Shown: piece by piece, positions 17,551 through 27,469 of the stretch
Layout of the letters: each line of letters starts with the position of its first letter
How positions within the stretch are numbered: position 1 is the stretch's first letter
Origin: Alphaproteobacteria bacterium
GTDB lineage: Bacteria; Pseudomonadota; Alphaproteobacteria; DSM-16000; Inquilinaceae
NCBI GenBank assembly: GCA_028277405.1
Contig: JANQGH010000017.1
Location: forward strand, 1 to 64,000
Direction: 5' to 3'
Length of the DNA: 64,000 nt
The notes under the pieces: generated by a model
What the model saw: only the letters and a program-made list of their open reading frames with translations
What the model was told of the DNA's origin: nothing
Database searches by the model: none
Program-made: the position numbers and the translations under genes

Positions 17551-17736
17551 GTGTCGGATCTCTGGACGGCCCTGGCCCTTGTTCTCGTCATCGAGGGCGT
17601 GATATACGCCGCATTTCCGGGACCCATGAAGCGGGCAGTTGCCAGCGTGCTGGCACTGCCCGATAATGTGCTTCGAACAACCGGCCTGATTGTCGCCGCC
17701 GTGGGGCTGTTGCTGGTCTGGTTGATTCGCGGATGA
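17551..17736 (+). CDS. DUF2065 family small membrane protein
   Basis: A 61-residue protein starting with GTG at 17551, 28 bp after hflC. It has two predicted transmembrane helices (ALALVLVIEGVIYAAFP and TTGLIVAAVGLLLVWLI). DUF2065 (YjeT-like) proteins are commonly found next to hflKC and degP in proteobacteria, as here. The molecular role is not known. Confidence 0.85.
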   Translation: MSDLWTALALVLVIEGVIYAAFPGPMKRAVASVLALPDNVLRTTGLIVAAVGLLLVWLIRG

Positions 17737-17944
17737 TAATGCCGGCCTTCGCGACATGATCATCTTATTGTGACCGATAGTTGCGCCCTAAAGGCACCAT
17801 ATTTGGTGCGAAGATCCTTTGACGGCAGCGCTGGCGATTGCCGGGCTGGCGCATAGCTTTCAATCATGGAAGGGGTCGGACCCCGAGATCATGGCCTCCC
17901 GGTCTTATGCGCCGGTCGAGGATGAGGAGGAGAAACACAAGTCC

Positions 17945-19471
17945 ATGCGCAGATTTACACACTCATGCGCGCGTGCCCATGCGGATGCCTCCGCTATTCC
18001 GGCGATGTGCGTGAAACCATTGGTCTGGATGATGGCGACGCTCGCCATGGCCGTCATCCTCTTGGCCGCGCAGGCAACCAAGGCCCAAGAGCGGCCCGAT
18101 AGCTTCGCCGATTTGGCGGAAAGACTGCTGCCGTCGGTCGTCAACATCTCGACCACGCAGTTGATCGAAGGATCGGATCTGCAAGGCCCGGCCATCCCGC
18201 AATTTCCGCCGGGATCGCCCTTTGAGGACTTCTTCGAGGACTTCCAGAACCGTCGGGGTGAGGATGGCGACCTGCCGCCGCGCCACGCCAGTGCGCTTGG
18301 CTCGGGCTTCATCATCGACGAGACGGGCATCATCATCACCAACAACCACGTGATTGCCGGTGCCGACGAGATCACGGTCATCCTGCAGAACGAGGACACC
18401 TACGAGGCGGAACTGATCGGCGCGGATGCCGAGACCGACCTCGCGGTTTTGCGTGTCGAGGCGGACGAGCCGCTGCCGGCCGTGCCGTGGGGCGACAGTG
18501 ACGCCTTGCGCGTTGGTGATTGGGTGATGGCCATCGGCAACCCGTTCGGACTGGGTGGATCGGTTTCGGCCGGCATCGTCTCGGCCCGTGGCCGGGACAT
18601 CAATTCCGGCCGGTACGACAACTTCATCCAGACGGATGCTGCGATCAATCGCGGCAACTCCGGCGGTCCGCTGTTCGACCTGGACGGTCAGGTCGTCGGC
18701 ATCAACTCCGCGATCTACTCGCCGACGGGTGCGTCGGTCGGCATCGGCTTCGCCATTCCGGCCAATCTGGCCCAAGGCGTGATCGGCCAGATCATCGAGT
18801 TCGGTCGCACCCGGCGCGGCTGGCTGGGTGTGCGCATCCAGACGGTGACGGACGACATCGCCGAGAGCCTGGGGCTGGACGACGCGCGCGGCGCCCTGGT
18901 GGCCAGCGTGACGCCCGGCGGGCCGGCCGAGGCCGCCGGCATCGTGCCCGGCGACGTGATCATCGAGTTCGACGAGCGCGATGTCGAGGATATGCGGGGT
19001 CTGCCGCGCATCGTCGCCGACACCGAGGTGGGCTCGACGGTCGATGTCGATGTCTTCCGTGGCGGCGAGATGGTCACGGTTCAGGTCGAGCTGGGCGAGC
19101 TTGAGGTCGCCGAGGAGCAAGGCCTGCTGGCCGCGCTGCCGTCCGAAGAGGCGCTGGGCATCGAGGAGGAGCTGTCGGATCTGGGCCTCACGGTGTCGCC
19201 CGTCACCGACCCGCTTCGCAGTGAGTTCAACCTGAGCGCGGGTACCGAGGGGGTCGTGATCCTCTCCGTCGATCCCGAGTCCCAGGCGGCAAGCGAAGGC
19301 CTGCAGCCCGGCGAGGTGATCGTCGAGGTTGGCCAGGAGGCGGTGACGTCGCCTGAGGAGGTTGCCGAGCGCGTTGAGGCGGCACGCGATGCCGGCCGGC
19401 GTTCGGTCCTGCTGCTGATCGACCGCGACGGCGAACTGCGCTTCGTGGCGTTGAACGTCTCGGAGAGCTGA
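17945..19471 (+). CDS. degP: Periplasmic serine protease DegP/HtrA family (Do)
   Basis: Envelope quality-control protease and chaperone, 508 residues from the ATG at 17945, chosen for the upstream GAGGAGG. A longish N-terminus leads into a signal peptide ending AQATKAQ. The catalytic triad is His135 (TNNHVIAG), Asp165 (ETDLAVLR) and Ser239 (RGNSGGPLFD). Two PDZ domains follow, one around 285-375 (GWLGVRIQ, GDVIIEFDERDV) and a second at the C-terminus (GVVILSVDPESQAASEGLQPGEVIVEV). It is downstream of hflKC and ends at a strong terminator. Confidence 0.96.
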   Translation: MRRFTHSCARAHADASAIPAMCVKPLVWMMATLAMAVILLAAQATKAQERPDSFADLAERLLPSVVNISTTQLIEGSDLQGPAIPQFPPGSPFEDFFEDFQNRRGEDGDLPPRHASALGSGFIIDETGIIITNNHVIAGADEITVILQNEDTYEAELIGADAETDLAVLRVEADEPLPAVPWGDSDALRVGDWVMAIGNPFGLGGSVSAGIVSARGRDINSGRYDNFIQTDAAINRGNSGGPLFDLDGQVVGINSAIYSPTGASVGIGFAIPANLAQGVIGQIIEFGRTRRGWLGVRIQTVTDDIAESLGLDDARGALVASVTPGGPAEAAGIVPGDVIIEFDERDVEDMRGLPRIVADTEVGSTVDVDVFRGGEMVTVQVELGELEVAEEQGLLAALPSEEALGIEEELSDLGLTVSPVTDPLRSEFNLSAGTEGVVILSVDPESQAASEGLQPGEVIVEVGQEAVTSPEEVAERVEAARDAGRRSVLLLIDRDGELRFVALNVSES

Positions 19472-19502
19472 TAGACCAGTTCTTCGAAACAACAGTTGGA
19501 AA

Positions 19503-19531
19503 GGGCGTCCCTTCTTCGGGGCGCCCTTTTT
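19503..19531 (+). terminator. Rho-independent terminator of degP
   Basis: A 9-bp stem GGGCGTCCC/GGGGCGCCC with one G-U pair and a TTCTTC loop, followed directly by TTTTT. It sits 32 bp after the degP stop and before the convergent serB. Confidence 0.9.
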
Positions 19532-19542
19532 GATGACCGCCT

Positions 19543-20454
19543 TCAGGTCGGGCTGAATTCGTCCAGTCGATAGCCCTGATAGTAGAGCAGCGTGGTCAGG
19601 TCACCGTGATCGACGGCGAAGCGGGCTGCTGCACGCACCGCCGGCTTTGCCTTGAACGCGACGCCCATGCCGGCGGCCTCGATCATGTCCAGATCGTTGG
19701 CGCCGTCGCCAACGGCAAGTGCTGCGCCATGCGGGATGTCCAGCCGGTGGCATAGCGTCATCAGCGTCGCGCGTTTCGCGTCGCGATCGCGAATCGGTTC
19801 GACGATCTTGCCCGTCAGCCGGCCGTCCGCGATTTCCAGATCGTTGGCGCTGTCCTCGTCGAAACCCAGCCTGTCCCTCACGCGCGACGTGAAGTGGATG
19901 AAACCGCCGGAGACGAGCGCGGCGTAGGCGCCCGTGCTCTTCATGGTCGCGACCAGGGTTGCGGCGCCCGGCATCACTTCCAGCCGCTCGTAGGTCTCCG
20001 CAAGCGCGGTTTCTCTCAAACCAGCGAGCAGGGAGATCCGTTCGCGCAGAGCGCCCTTGAACTCCAACTCGCCGCGCATGGCGCGGGCGGTGATCTCGGC
20101 GATCTTGGGTTTCAGGCCGGCATGGGCGGCCAGATCGTCCAAGGTCTCGCCGACCACGATGGTCGAGTCCATATCGGCGATCAGCAGCCGCTTGCGCCTG
20201 CCCTCGGGCGGTTGAACGGCGACGTCGATCGGGCGACCGTCGAGCTGTTCACGCAAGGCCCTTTGCAGGTCTCGCTGAGCGTCATCCGCCATAGGCCCAA
20301 CGAACCGAATGTCGCAGACTTGGCGCGGCGCCAGCCAGTCCGGGGGTTCGGCGCCGGGTAGGCGATCGGCGATGTCAGCCAGAACACTTTCGTCGAGCCC
20401 TTCGAGATCGGCGCTCACCAATGTCAGGACCAGGTTTCCGATGTTTTCGGCCAT
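19543..20454 (-). CDS. serB: Phosphoserine phosphatase
   Basis: Last step of serine biosynthesis, hydrolysing phosphoserine. It has 303 residues from the ATG at 20454 (MAENIGNLVLTLVSADL); upstream in-frame codons overlap the miaA 5' end and look non-coding. An N-terminal ACT-like regulatory part (1-85) precedes the HAD phosphatase core with nucleophile motif LLIADMDSTIV (Asp94, Asp96), LVSGGF, and GDGANDLDMI. It is divergent from miaA with a 106-bp gap. Confidence 0.95.
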   Translation of the reverse strand: MAENIGNLVLTLVSADLEGLDESVLADIADRLPGAEPPDWLAPRQVCDIRFVGPMADDAQRDLQRALREQLDGRPIDVAVQPPEGRRKRLLIADMDSTIVVGETLDDLAAHAGLKPKIAEITARAMRGELEFKGALRERISLLAGLRETALAETYERLEVMPGAATLVATMKSTGAYAALVSGGFIHFTSRVRDRLGFDEDSANDLEIADGRLTGKIVEPIRDRDAKRATLMTLCHRLDIPHGAALAVGDGANDLDMIEAAGMGVAFKAKPAVRAAARFAVDHGDLTTLLYYQGYRLDEFSPT

Positions 20455-20560
20455 GCTGCGTCGGGTCTTGGGGTCGGATGGTGGGGTTGGGGACGGCGCC
20501 GGTTTATGCCGGACGGCACGGCCGCTTGTCCAGCGGGCGCCTTTGATCCAGTTTGCGCCC

Positions 20561-21532
20561 ATGTCCACTGAGAAGAACATGCCGCCGGTCATCGTGATCG
20601 CGGGTCCGACTGCTTCCGGCAAGTCGGGTGTGGCGCTGGCCTTGGCCCAGGAGCTTGACGGCGTGGTGATCAACGCGGACAGCATGCAGGTCTATGCCGA
20701 TCTGCGCATCCTGACCGCCCGGCCGACCGCGGAAGACGAGGCGGCCGCGCCCCACCGCCTGTACGGCGTGCTGCCGGCCGAACAGCCCTGTTCGGCCGCG
20801 GCCTGGGTCGACATGGCGCTCGCCGAGATCGCGGTGGCACAGGCCGACGGACGGCAACCAATCCTGGTCGGCGGCACCGGTCTGTATCTGAAGGCGCTGA
20901 CCGAAGGCCTGAACCAGATCCCGGCCATTCCCGCGCATGTCCGTCAGGCTACCCGCGACATGCATGCAGAGCTTGGCGGGGAGGCCTTTCACGAGCAACT
21001 CTCGCGCTGGGACCCGGCCATGGCACGGCGCTTGGAGCCCGGAGACACCCAGCGCCTGATCCGCGCCTGGGAGGTCATGGCCGCGACCAACCGATCGCTG
21101 GCCGACTGGCAGGCGGACGAAATTGCCGGCCCGCCGCCTGAGATGCGGTTCGATCTGCATATTCTCATGCCGCCGCGCGAACAGCTCTATGCGGTCTGCG
21201 ACGCCCGCTTCTTGACCATGATTGAGCTGGGTGCGTTGAACGAGGTTGCTGCCTTAGCGGCACGCGGCCTCAGCCCGGACCTGCCGGCCATGAAGGCAGT
21301 GGGCGTGCCGGAACTGCTGGCCCATCTGGGCGGCACGATCGACTTGCCGACGGCGATTTCGAAGGCCCAGCAGGCGACGCGGAACCTCGCCAAGCGGCAG
21401 TTCACCTGGTTTCGCAATCAAGTTGCGCCGGAGCGGCTGGCGCCGTCGGTGCATGCCAGCCATGTTTATAGCGCGCAACATTCGGAAAGTTTGGTGGCAG
21501 AAATCTTGCAGAAAATTCGAAAATCCCGTTGA
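20561..21532 (+). CDS. miaA: tRNA dimethylallyltransferase
   Basis: Adds the isopentenyl group to A37 of tRNAs reading UNN codons. It has 323 residues from the ATG at 20561; an alternative ATG at 20579 gives MPPVIVIAGPTASGKS and has a GAGAAG just upstream. The P-loop GPTASGKS, the NADSMQVYADL block, GGTGLYLKAL and the C-terminal KAQQATRNLAKRQFTWFRNQ are all diagnostic. It is not followed by hfq-hflX as in many proteobacteria. Confidence 0.95.
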   Translation: MSTEKNMPPVIVIAGPTASGKSGVALALAQELDGVVINADSMQVYADLRILTARPTAEDEAAAPHRLYGVLPAEQPCSAAAWVDMALAEIAVAQADGRQPILVGGTGLYLKALTEGLNQIPAIPAHVRQATRDMHAELGGEAFHEQLSRWDPAMARRLEPGDTQRLIRAWEVMAATNRSLADWQADEIAGPPPEMRFDLHILMPPREQLYAVCDARFLTMIELGALNEVAALAARGLSPDLPAMKAVGVPELLAHLGGTIDLPTAISKAQQATRNLAKRQFTWFRNQVAPERLAPSVHASHVYSAQHSESLVAEILQKIRKSR

Positions 21533-21673
21533 CCTCGCTCAGCATCCCGTCTAGCTTGCCGCTCCCGCACTGCGGCAAAACCAGCTTCGGTGCGAAAACA
21601 ACTGATAGAACAAGGTGTTAGTGAAGCCGTTCAGCTTCCCGCTGTGCGGCACAAAAGGCGGATGAAAGACCCC

Positions 21674-23446
21674 ATGTCCGAGAAGATGCTGACTGGTGCC
21701 GAAATCGTGTTGAAAGCCCTGACCGACCAGGGCGTGGAAGTCATTTTCGGCTATCCCGGCGGCGCTGTCCTGCCGCTCTACGACGCGCTGTTTCAGCAGA
21801 ACCATATCCGCCACATTCTTGTCCGGCATGAGCAAGGCGCCGTCCACGCGGCGGAGGGCTATGCGCGGTCGACCGGCAAGGTCGGTGTCGTGCTGGTCAC
21901 GTCGGGGCCGGGGGCAACCAACGCGGTTACCGGCTTAACCGACGCGTTGATGGATTCGATCCCGATCCTGTGTCTGACCGGGCAGGTGCCGACCCATCTG
22001 ATCGGCAATGACGCGTTTCAGGAGTGCGACACGACCGGCATCACCCGGCCGTGCACCAAGCACAACTATCTGGCCAAGGACATCAACCAGCTGGCCCGCA
22101 CGGTCCATGAAGCCTTCCTGGTCGCGAAGTCCGGCCGGCCGGGGCCCGTCGTGCTGGACCTGCCAAAAGACGTCCAGTTCGCCACCGGGCCATACACCCC
22201 GCCGGAGGCGGTGGAACACCGCACCTACCGGCCGCAGCTTCAGCCCGATATGGCCCAGGTCGAGCGGGCAGTGGAGGCCATGGCCGAGGCGGAACGGCCG
22301 ATCTTCTACACCGGCGGCGGTGTGATCAATGCCGGACCGGAGGCCTCGAAGGTCCTGACCGAATTCGTCGCCCTTACGGGCTATCCCATCACCAACACGC
22401 TGATGGGCCTGGGTGCGTTTCCGGCCTCGGACAAGAGGTTCCTGGGCATGCTGGGCATGCACGGGACCTACGAGGCCAATCTGGCGATGTATCATTGCGA
22501 TGTGATGATCAATATCGGCGCCCGGTTCGACGATCGCGTCACCGGCCTGCTGACCGAGTTCTCGCCGGGCTCGAAGAAGATCCATGTCGACATCGACCCC
22601 AGCTCGATCAACAAGAACGTGGCTGTCGACATCCCCATCGTCGGCGACGCGCTGGCCACCATGCAGGCGATGATCAAGGTCTGGAAGGATCGCGGCTACA
22701 AGCCCAACGCGCAGGCGCTCAGCAAATGGTGGCAGCAGATCGATCAATGGCGCGCGCGCGACAGTCTGCGCTTTAACCAGCCGACCGAACCCGGCTCGAT
22801 CATCAAGCCGCAATACGCCATCACGCGGCTGGTCGAGGCGACCAAGGACCGCGATGACGTCTACATCACGACCGAGGTCGGCCAGCACCAGATGTGGGCC
22901 GCACAGCTGATCCCGTTCGAGAGGCCGAACCGCTGGATGACCTCTGGCGGCCTGGGCACCATGGGCTACGGCCTGCCGGCGGCCATGGGCGTGCAGATCG
23001 CCCATCCCGACGCGCTGGTGGTCGATGTTGCCGGCGAGGCGTCGGCGATGATGAACATCCAGGAACTGTCGACCATCAAGCAGTACGACCTGCCGGTGAA
23101 GCTGTTCCTGATCAACAATCAGTGGATGGGCATGGTGCGCCAGTGGCAGGAACTGCTGCATGGCGAGCGCTATTCCCACAGCTATTCCGAGGCCTTGCCA
23201 GATTTCGTGAAGCTGGCCGAGGCGTTCGGCTGCGTCGGCCTGCGCGCCACCAAGGTCGAGGAGGTCGACGACGTCATCGCCGAGATGATCGCCACCAAGC
23301 GGCCGGTCGTCGTCGACATGTGTGTCGACCAGCGCGAGAACTGCTTCCCGATGATCCCGGGCGGTCACGCGCACTACGACATGCTGCTGGGCCCGGAAGA
23401 CCAGGCCGAGCAGCCCGCTTCCGAAGAGGGCATGGTTCTGGTATAG
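21674..23446 (+). CDS. ilvB: Acetolactate synthase, large (catalytic) subunit
   Basis: Thiamine-diphosphate enzyme condensing pyruvate (or pyruvate with 2-ketobutyrate) in branched-chain amino acid synthesis. The start is set at the ATG at 21674 (MSEKMLTGAEIVLKAL), with an ATG at 21662 as alternative. The N-terminal PYR domain contains FGYPGGAVLPLYDAL and the catalytic Glu in RHEQGAVHAAEGYAR. The central FAD-binding domain and the C-terminal PP domain (VDVAGEASAMMNIQEL, QWMGMVRQWQELLHG) follow. The GDG usually seen in the PP motif is AGE here, a variant also found in alphaproteobacterial IlvB as I recall. First gene of ilvB-ilvN-ilvC. Confidence 0.96.
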   Translation: MSEKMLTGAEIVLKALTDQGVEVIFGYPGGAVLPLYDALFQQNHIRHILVRHEQGAVHAAEGYARSTGKVGVVLVTSGPGATNAVTGLTDALMDSIPILCLTGQVPTHLIGNDAFQECDTTGITRPCTKHNYLAKDINQLARTVHEAFLVAKSGRPGPVVLDLPKDVQFATGPYTPPEAVEHRTYRPQLQPDMAQVERAVEAMAEAERPIFYTGGGVINAGPEASKVLTEFVALTGYPITNTLMGLGAFPASDKRFLGMLGMHGTYEANLAMYHCDVMINIGARFDDRVTGLLTEFSPGSKKIHVDIDPSSINKNVAVDIPIVGDALATMQAMIKVWKDRGYKPNAQALSKWWQQIDQWRARDSLRFNQPTEPGSIIKPQYAITRLVEATKDRDDVYITTEVGQHQMWAAQLIPFERPNRWMTSGGLGTMGYGLPAAMGVQIAHPDALVVDVAGEASAMMNIQELSTIKQYDLPVKLFLINNQWMGMVRQWQELLHGERYSHSYSEALPDFVKLAEAFGCVGLRATKVEEVDDVIAEMIATKRPVVVDMCVDQRENCFPMIPGGHAHYDMLLGPEDQAEQPASEEGMVLV

Positions 23447-23546
23447 CCTGCCGGCCCTTACCGGCTGACGCGGCCGGCGGCCTTCCGCGCCGCCGTTCCG
23501 CGTCGCCTTTCATCGATCGCTTCCCACCGACAATCGGGCGCCCCCA

Positions 23547-25140
<1,594 letters not shown>

Positions 25141-25162
25141 TCGACGGTACTTTGTTGCCGCG

Positions 25163-25205
25163 AGAGGCCGGCCCGCCCGATCAGGCAGCCGGCCTTTCTC
25201 TTTTG
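25163..25205 (+). terminator. Terminator of ilvBNC
   Basis: 8-bp stem AGGCCGGC (25165-25172) / GCCGGCCT (25188-25195) followed by TTCTCTTTT. The right arm and T-tract lie inside the last codons of the convergent ndh gene. Confidence 0.8.
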
Positions 25206-26506
25206 CGCTTATCCTCCGTGGCCATCACGCTGGACCGGGTGATCAGCCGGGCGCCGAGGCCGTAGGTGAAATAGGCCCAGACCCAATTCACAAAGACCAT
25301 CATGCGGTTGCGGGCGCCGATCAGGAAATAGATGTGGATCAGGCCCCAGAACATCCAGGCGAACCAGCCGGCCATCTTGATCCAGCGCAGATTGGCCACG
25401 GCGGCGTGGCGGCCGATCGTGGCCAGCATACCGTCGTCGCGATAGCGAAACGGCCGTGGTCTTGATGCCGCGTCGAGCCGGTCGCGGATGACCTTCGCCA
25501 GATGGGCGCCCTGCTGCTTGGCGACCGGCGCCACGGCGGGCACGGGCTTGCCGCCTTCCGGTGCATAGCTGGCCGCATCGCCAATGACGAAGATGTTCGG
25601 GTGGCCGGGTACGGTAAGGTCCGGGGCGACGATCACGCGCCCTTGCCGATCCGTCCCCGCGCCTAGCCAGTCGCCGACCGCAGGGGCCCTGGTGCCGGCC
25701 GCCCACAGGATGTTCGCCGCCGGAATCGTCCGCCCGTCCTGCAGGGTCACGCCATACCCGTCGACCTGGTCGACGGCCGTGTTCAGATGCACGGTGACGC
25801 CCAGCTTGGTCAGGGCGCGCCTGGCGAAGTCGGTCAGCTTTGGCGGAAATCCCGAAAGCAGGGATGGGCCCGCCTCCAGCAGGATGATCTCCGCCTCGCG
25901 CGGCACGATATGGCGGAAATCCCGGGCCAGCGCCTTCTTGGCCAACTCGGCCAGGGCGCCCGCCAACTCGACGCCGGTTGCGCCGCCGCCGACGATGACG
26001 AAGGTCATCAGGCGCTCGCGTTCGGCCGCGTCATCCGTCGTCTCGGCATATTCGAACGCCAGCAAGACCTTCTCACGGATGTCCAGCGCGTCCTTCAGGG
26101 ATTTCAGCGACGGCGCGTGCGGGCGCCAGTCATCATGGCCGAAGTAACTGTACTCCGACCCCGTCGCCAGGATCAGCGTGTCGAACGGATGATCGGCCCG
26201 CTCGCCGCGCACCATGCCAGCGTCGACGTCGACGTCGACCACCGTATCCATCAGGATGGTGGCGTTTTTCTGGTTGCGGAACAGGCTGCGGATCGGCACC
26301 GCGACGTCGGCCGGTGAGACGCCGGCCGTGGCCACCTGATAGAGCAGGGGCTGAAACAGATGGTGGTTCTTGCGGTCGATGATGGTGACATGGACCGGTG
26401 CGCCGGCGAGCCCTCTGGCCGCTGCCAGTCCCCCGAAGCCGGCGCCAACGATTACGACCTCGTGCGGTCGGGCAACCTCTGTGGCCATCGCCGTGTCTCC
26501 ATTCAT
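25181..26506 (-). CDS. ndh: Type II NADH dehydrogenase (NAD(P)/FAD-dependent oxidoreductase)
   Basis: Single-subunit, non-proton-pumping NADH:quinone oxidoreductase. It has 441 residues from the ATG at 26506, preceded by GAGGGG; an ATG at 26488 is an alternative. The FAD-binding VVIVGAGFGGLAAARGL (about 17-33), the NADH-binding FVIVGGGATGVELAGALAEL, and the FAD motif NIFVIGDAA are intact. The C-terminal region (KMAGWFAWMFWGLIHIYFL) is the membrane-anchoring part. Convergent with ilvC. Confidence 0.93.
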   Translation of the reverse strand: MNGDTAMATEVARPHEVVIVGAGFGGLAAARGLAGAPVHVTIIDRKNHHLFQPLLYQVATAGVSPADVAVPIRSLFRNQKNATILMDTVVDVDVDAGMVRGERADHPFDTLILATGSEYSYFGHDDWRPHAPSLKSLKDALDIREKVLLAFEYAETTDDAAERERLMTFVIVGGGATGVELAGALAELAKKALARDFRHIVPREAEIILLEAGPSLLSGFPPKLTDFARRALTKLGVTVHLNTAVDQVDGYGVTLQDGRTIPAANILWAAGTRAPAVGDWLGAGTDRQGRVIVAPDLTVPGHPNIFVIGDAASYAPEGGKPVPAVAPVAKQQGAHLAKVIRDRLDAASRPRPFRYRDDGMLATIGRHAAVANLRWIKMAGWFAWMFWGLIHIYFLIGARNRMMVFVNWVWAYFTYGLGARLITRSSVMATEDKRKRERPAA

Positions 26507-26535
26507 TTGCCCCTCAAGGTGGGTATGGCGGCCGG

Positions 26536-27162
26536 CTAGCCAAGCGGGGCTTGGTCATGGGCGCCTTGCAGCGGCTTTGTCGCGACCATTGAGGGGCGCG
26601 TTCGGCGGTCGCCAAGCCAGGTGGCCAGTGCCGGGTGCTCGGCTGGCCAACCAGGCATAAGCTCGTTGAGGTCGGCGATGTCTAGGGCACAGGCCAGGGC
26701 CATGTGCCCAAAGTCCCAGGCGGGCGGGCCGCTCAGATCCGCCCAGATGGCCTCGAAATGGTCGAGACATCGTTTGGCACGCTTCGTCTCTACTTCCAGC
26801 AGGAAGTCCGAGCGGCGCGGTTCCGACCGCCGCAACTCGCGCACCCAGACCGCGATGCCGTCCAGAAAGCCTGTCATCATGCTTTCTAGCGCGCGGGCGG
26901 GCCAGTCGTTGGGATCCGGCAGCAACGGCGCCGCACCGGCCACCCGGCCGAAATAATCACAGATGTTCCGCGCCTCGCCGAGCACCAGGTCACCCTCCAC
27001 CAGGGTCGGCACGCGGCATACCGGGCTGTAGGCCAGCAGCGGACTGTCCGGTGCCCGGTTGCGGACCTTGACCCAAATAATCCGCGAGTCGAGGCCGGCG
27101 TCCCGCGCGGCGATGCGGACAATGCGGGCATAGGGCGAGTTGTCGGAGTAGTAGATCTGCAT
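26536..27162 (-). CDS. Glutathione S-transferase family protein
   Basis: A 208-residue protein with an N-terminal thioredoxin-like domain (MQIYYSDNSPYARIVRIAARDAG; the SPYAR block is the glutathione-site region) containing the cis-proline VPTL motif, and a helical C-terminal domain. It resembles the broad YfcG/YibF-like group. Substrate unknown. It sits 29 bp downstream of the ndh start on the same strand (26507-26535 between them), so it may be co-transcribed with ndh. Confidence 0.85.
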   Translation of the reverse strand: MQIYYSDNSPYARIVRIAARDAGLDSRIIWVKVRNRAPDSPLLAYSPVCRVPTLVEGDLVLGEARNICDYFGRVAGAAPLLPDPNDWPARALESMMTGFLDGIAVWVRELRRSEPRRSDFLLEVETKRAKRCLDHFEAIWADLSGPPAWDFGHMALACALDIADLNELMPGWPAEHPALATWLGDRRTRPSMVATKPLQGAHDQAPLG

Positions 27163-27379
27163 CGCGCGGTTCCAAAATCACATCGGTGTGGGGCGCCAGC
27201 GGCCTTGCCGCGACAATCGAGAAAACAGCGCGCCAAGTCTGGTCGCGCCGGGGGTGTTGCCTCAGGCAGCCAGGTTCTGTCTCGATTTGAGAATAGTATT
27301 TAAGCTATTGATATCAAGCGATAAACTTTGCTCCGACGACCTCGGTTGCTGATCGTCGCGCCATGCATTTCCGAGTTTC

Positions 27380-27408
27380 TTGACAATATGGAAAACCCGG
27401 CGCATGCT
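27380..27408 (+). promoter_or_regulatory. Candidate promoter of the lacI-ABC transporter operon
   Basis: A consensus -35 TTGACA at 27380-27385, a 17-bp spacer, and a weak -10 CATGCT at 27403-27408. The palindromic operator starts one base after the -10 begins to end (27409), so a bound repressor would block it. Confidence 0.55.
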
Positions 27409-27426
27409 TTCCAAAACGTTTTGGAA
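27409..27426. promoter_or_regulatory. Perfect 18-bp palindromic operator (LacI family)
   Basis: TTCCAAAACGTTTTGGAA reads identically on both strands and has the central CG typical of LacI/GalR-family sites. It overlaps the -10/+1 zone of the promoter and lies 44 bp before the regulator's start codon, pointing to autoregulation and control of the downstream transporter genes. Confidence 0.8.
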
Positions 27427-27469
27427 GCGGCCCAAACCAAGCGCCGCAGGAATGGGGGACCCGCCACTC

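Larger units (their letters stand above)
27163..27469. other. Intergenic region with LacI-type control elements
   Basis: 307 bp between the divergent GST and LacI-type genes. The left 200 bp is AT-richer than the surroundings and holds nothing I recognise. The right part carries a promoter and palindromic operator, listed separately. Confidence 0.6.

Noticed and set aside
17963-19492. 509-codon frame antisense to degP
   Set aside because: Shadow of degP; composition is arginine/aspartate/histidine-rich without any motif.
21533-21673. Attenuator leader peptide upstream of ilvB
   Set aside because: No short frame rich in Ile, Val or Leu codons was found, and the only hairpin (TTGCCGC/GCGGCAA near 21556-21578) lacks a T-run.
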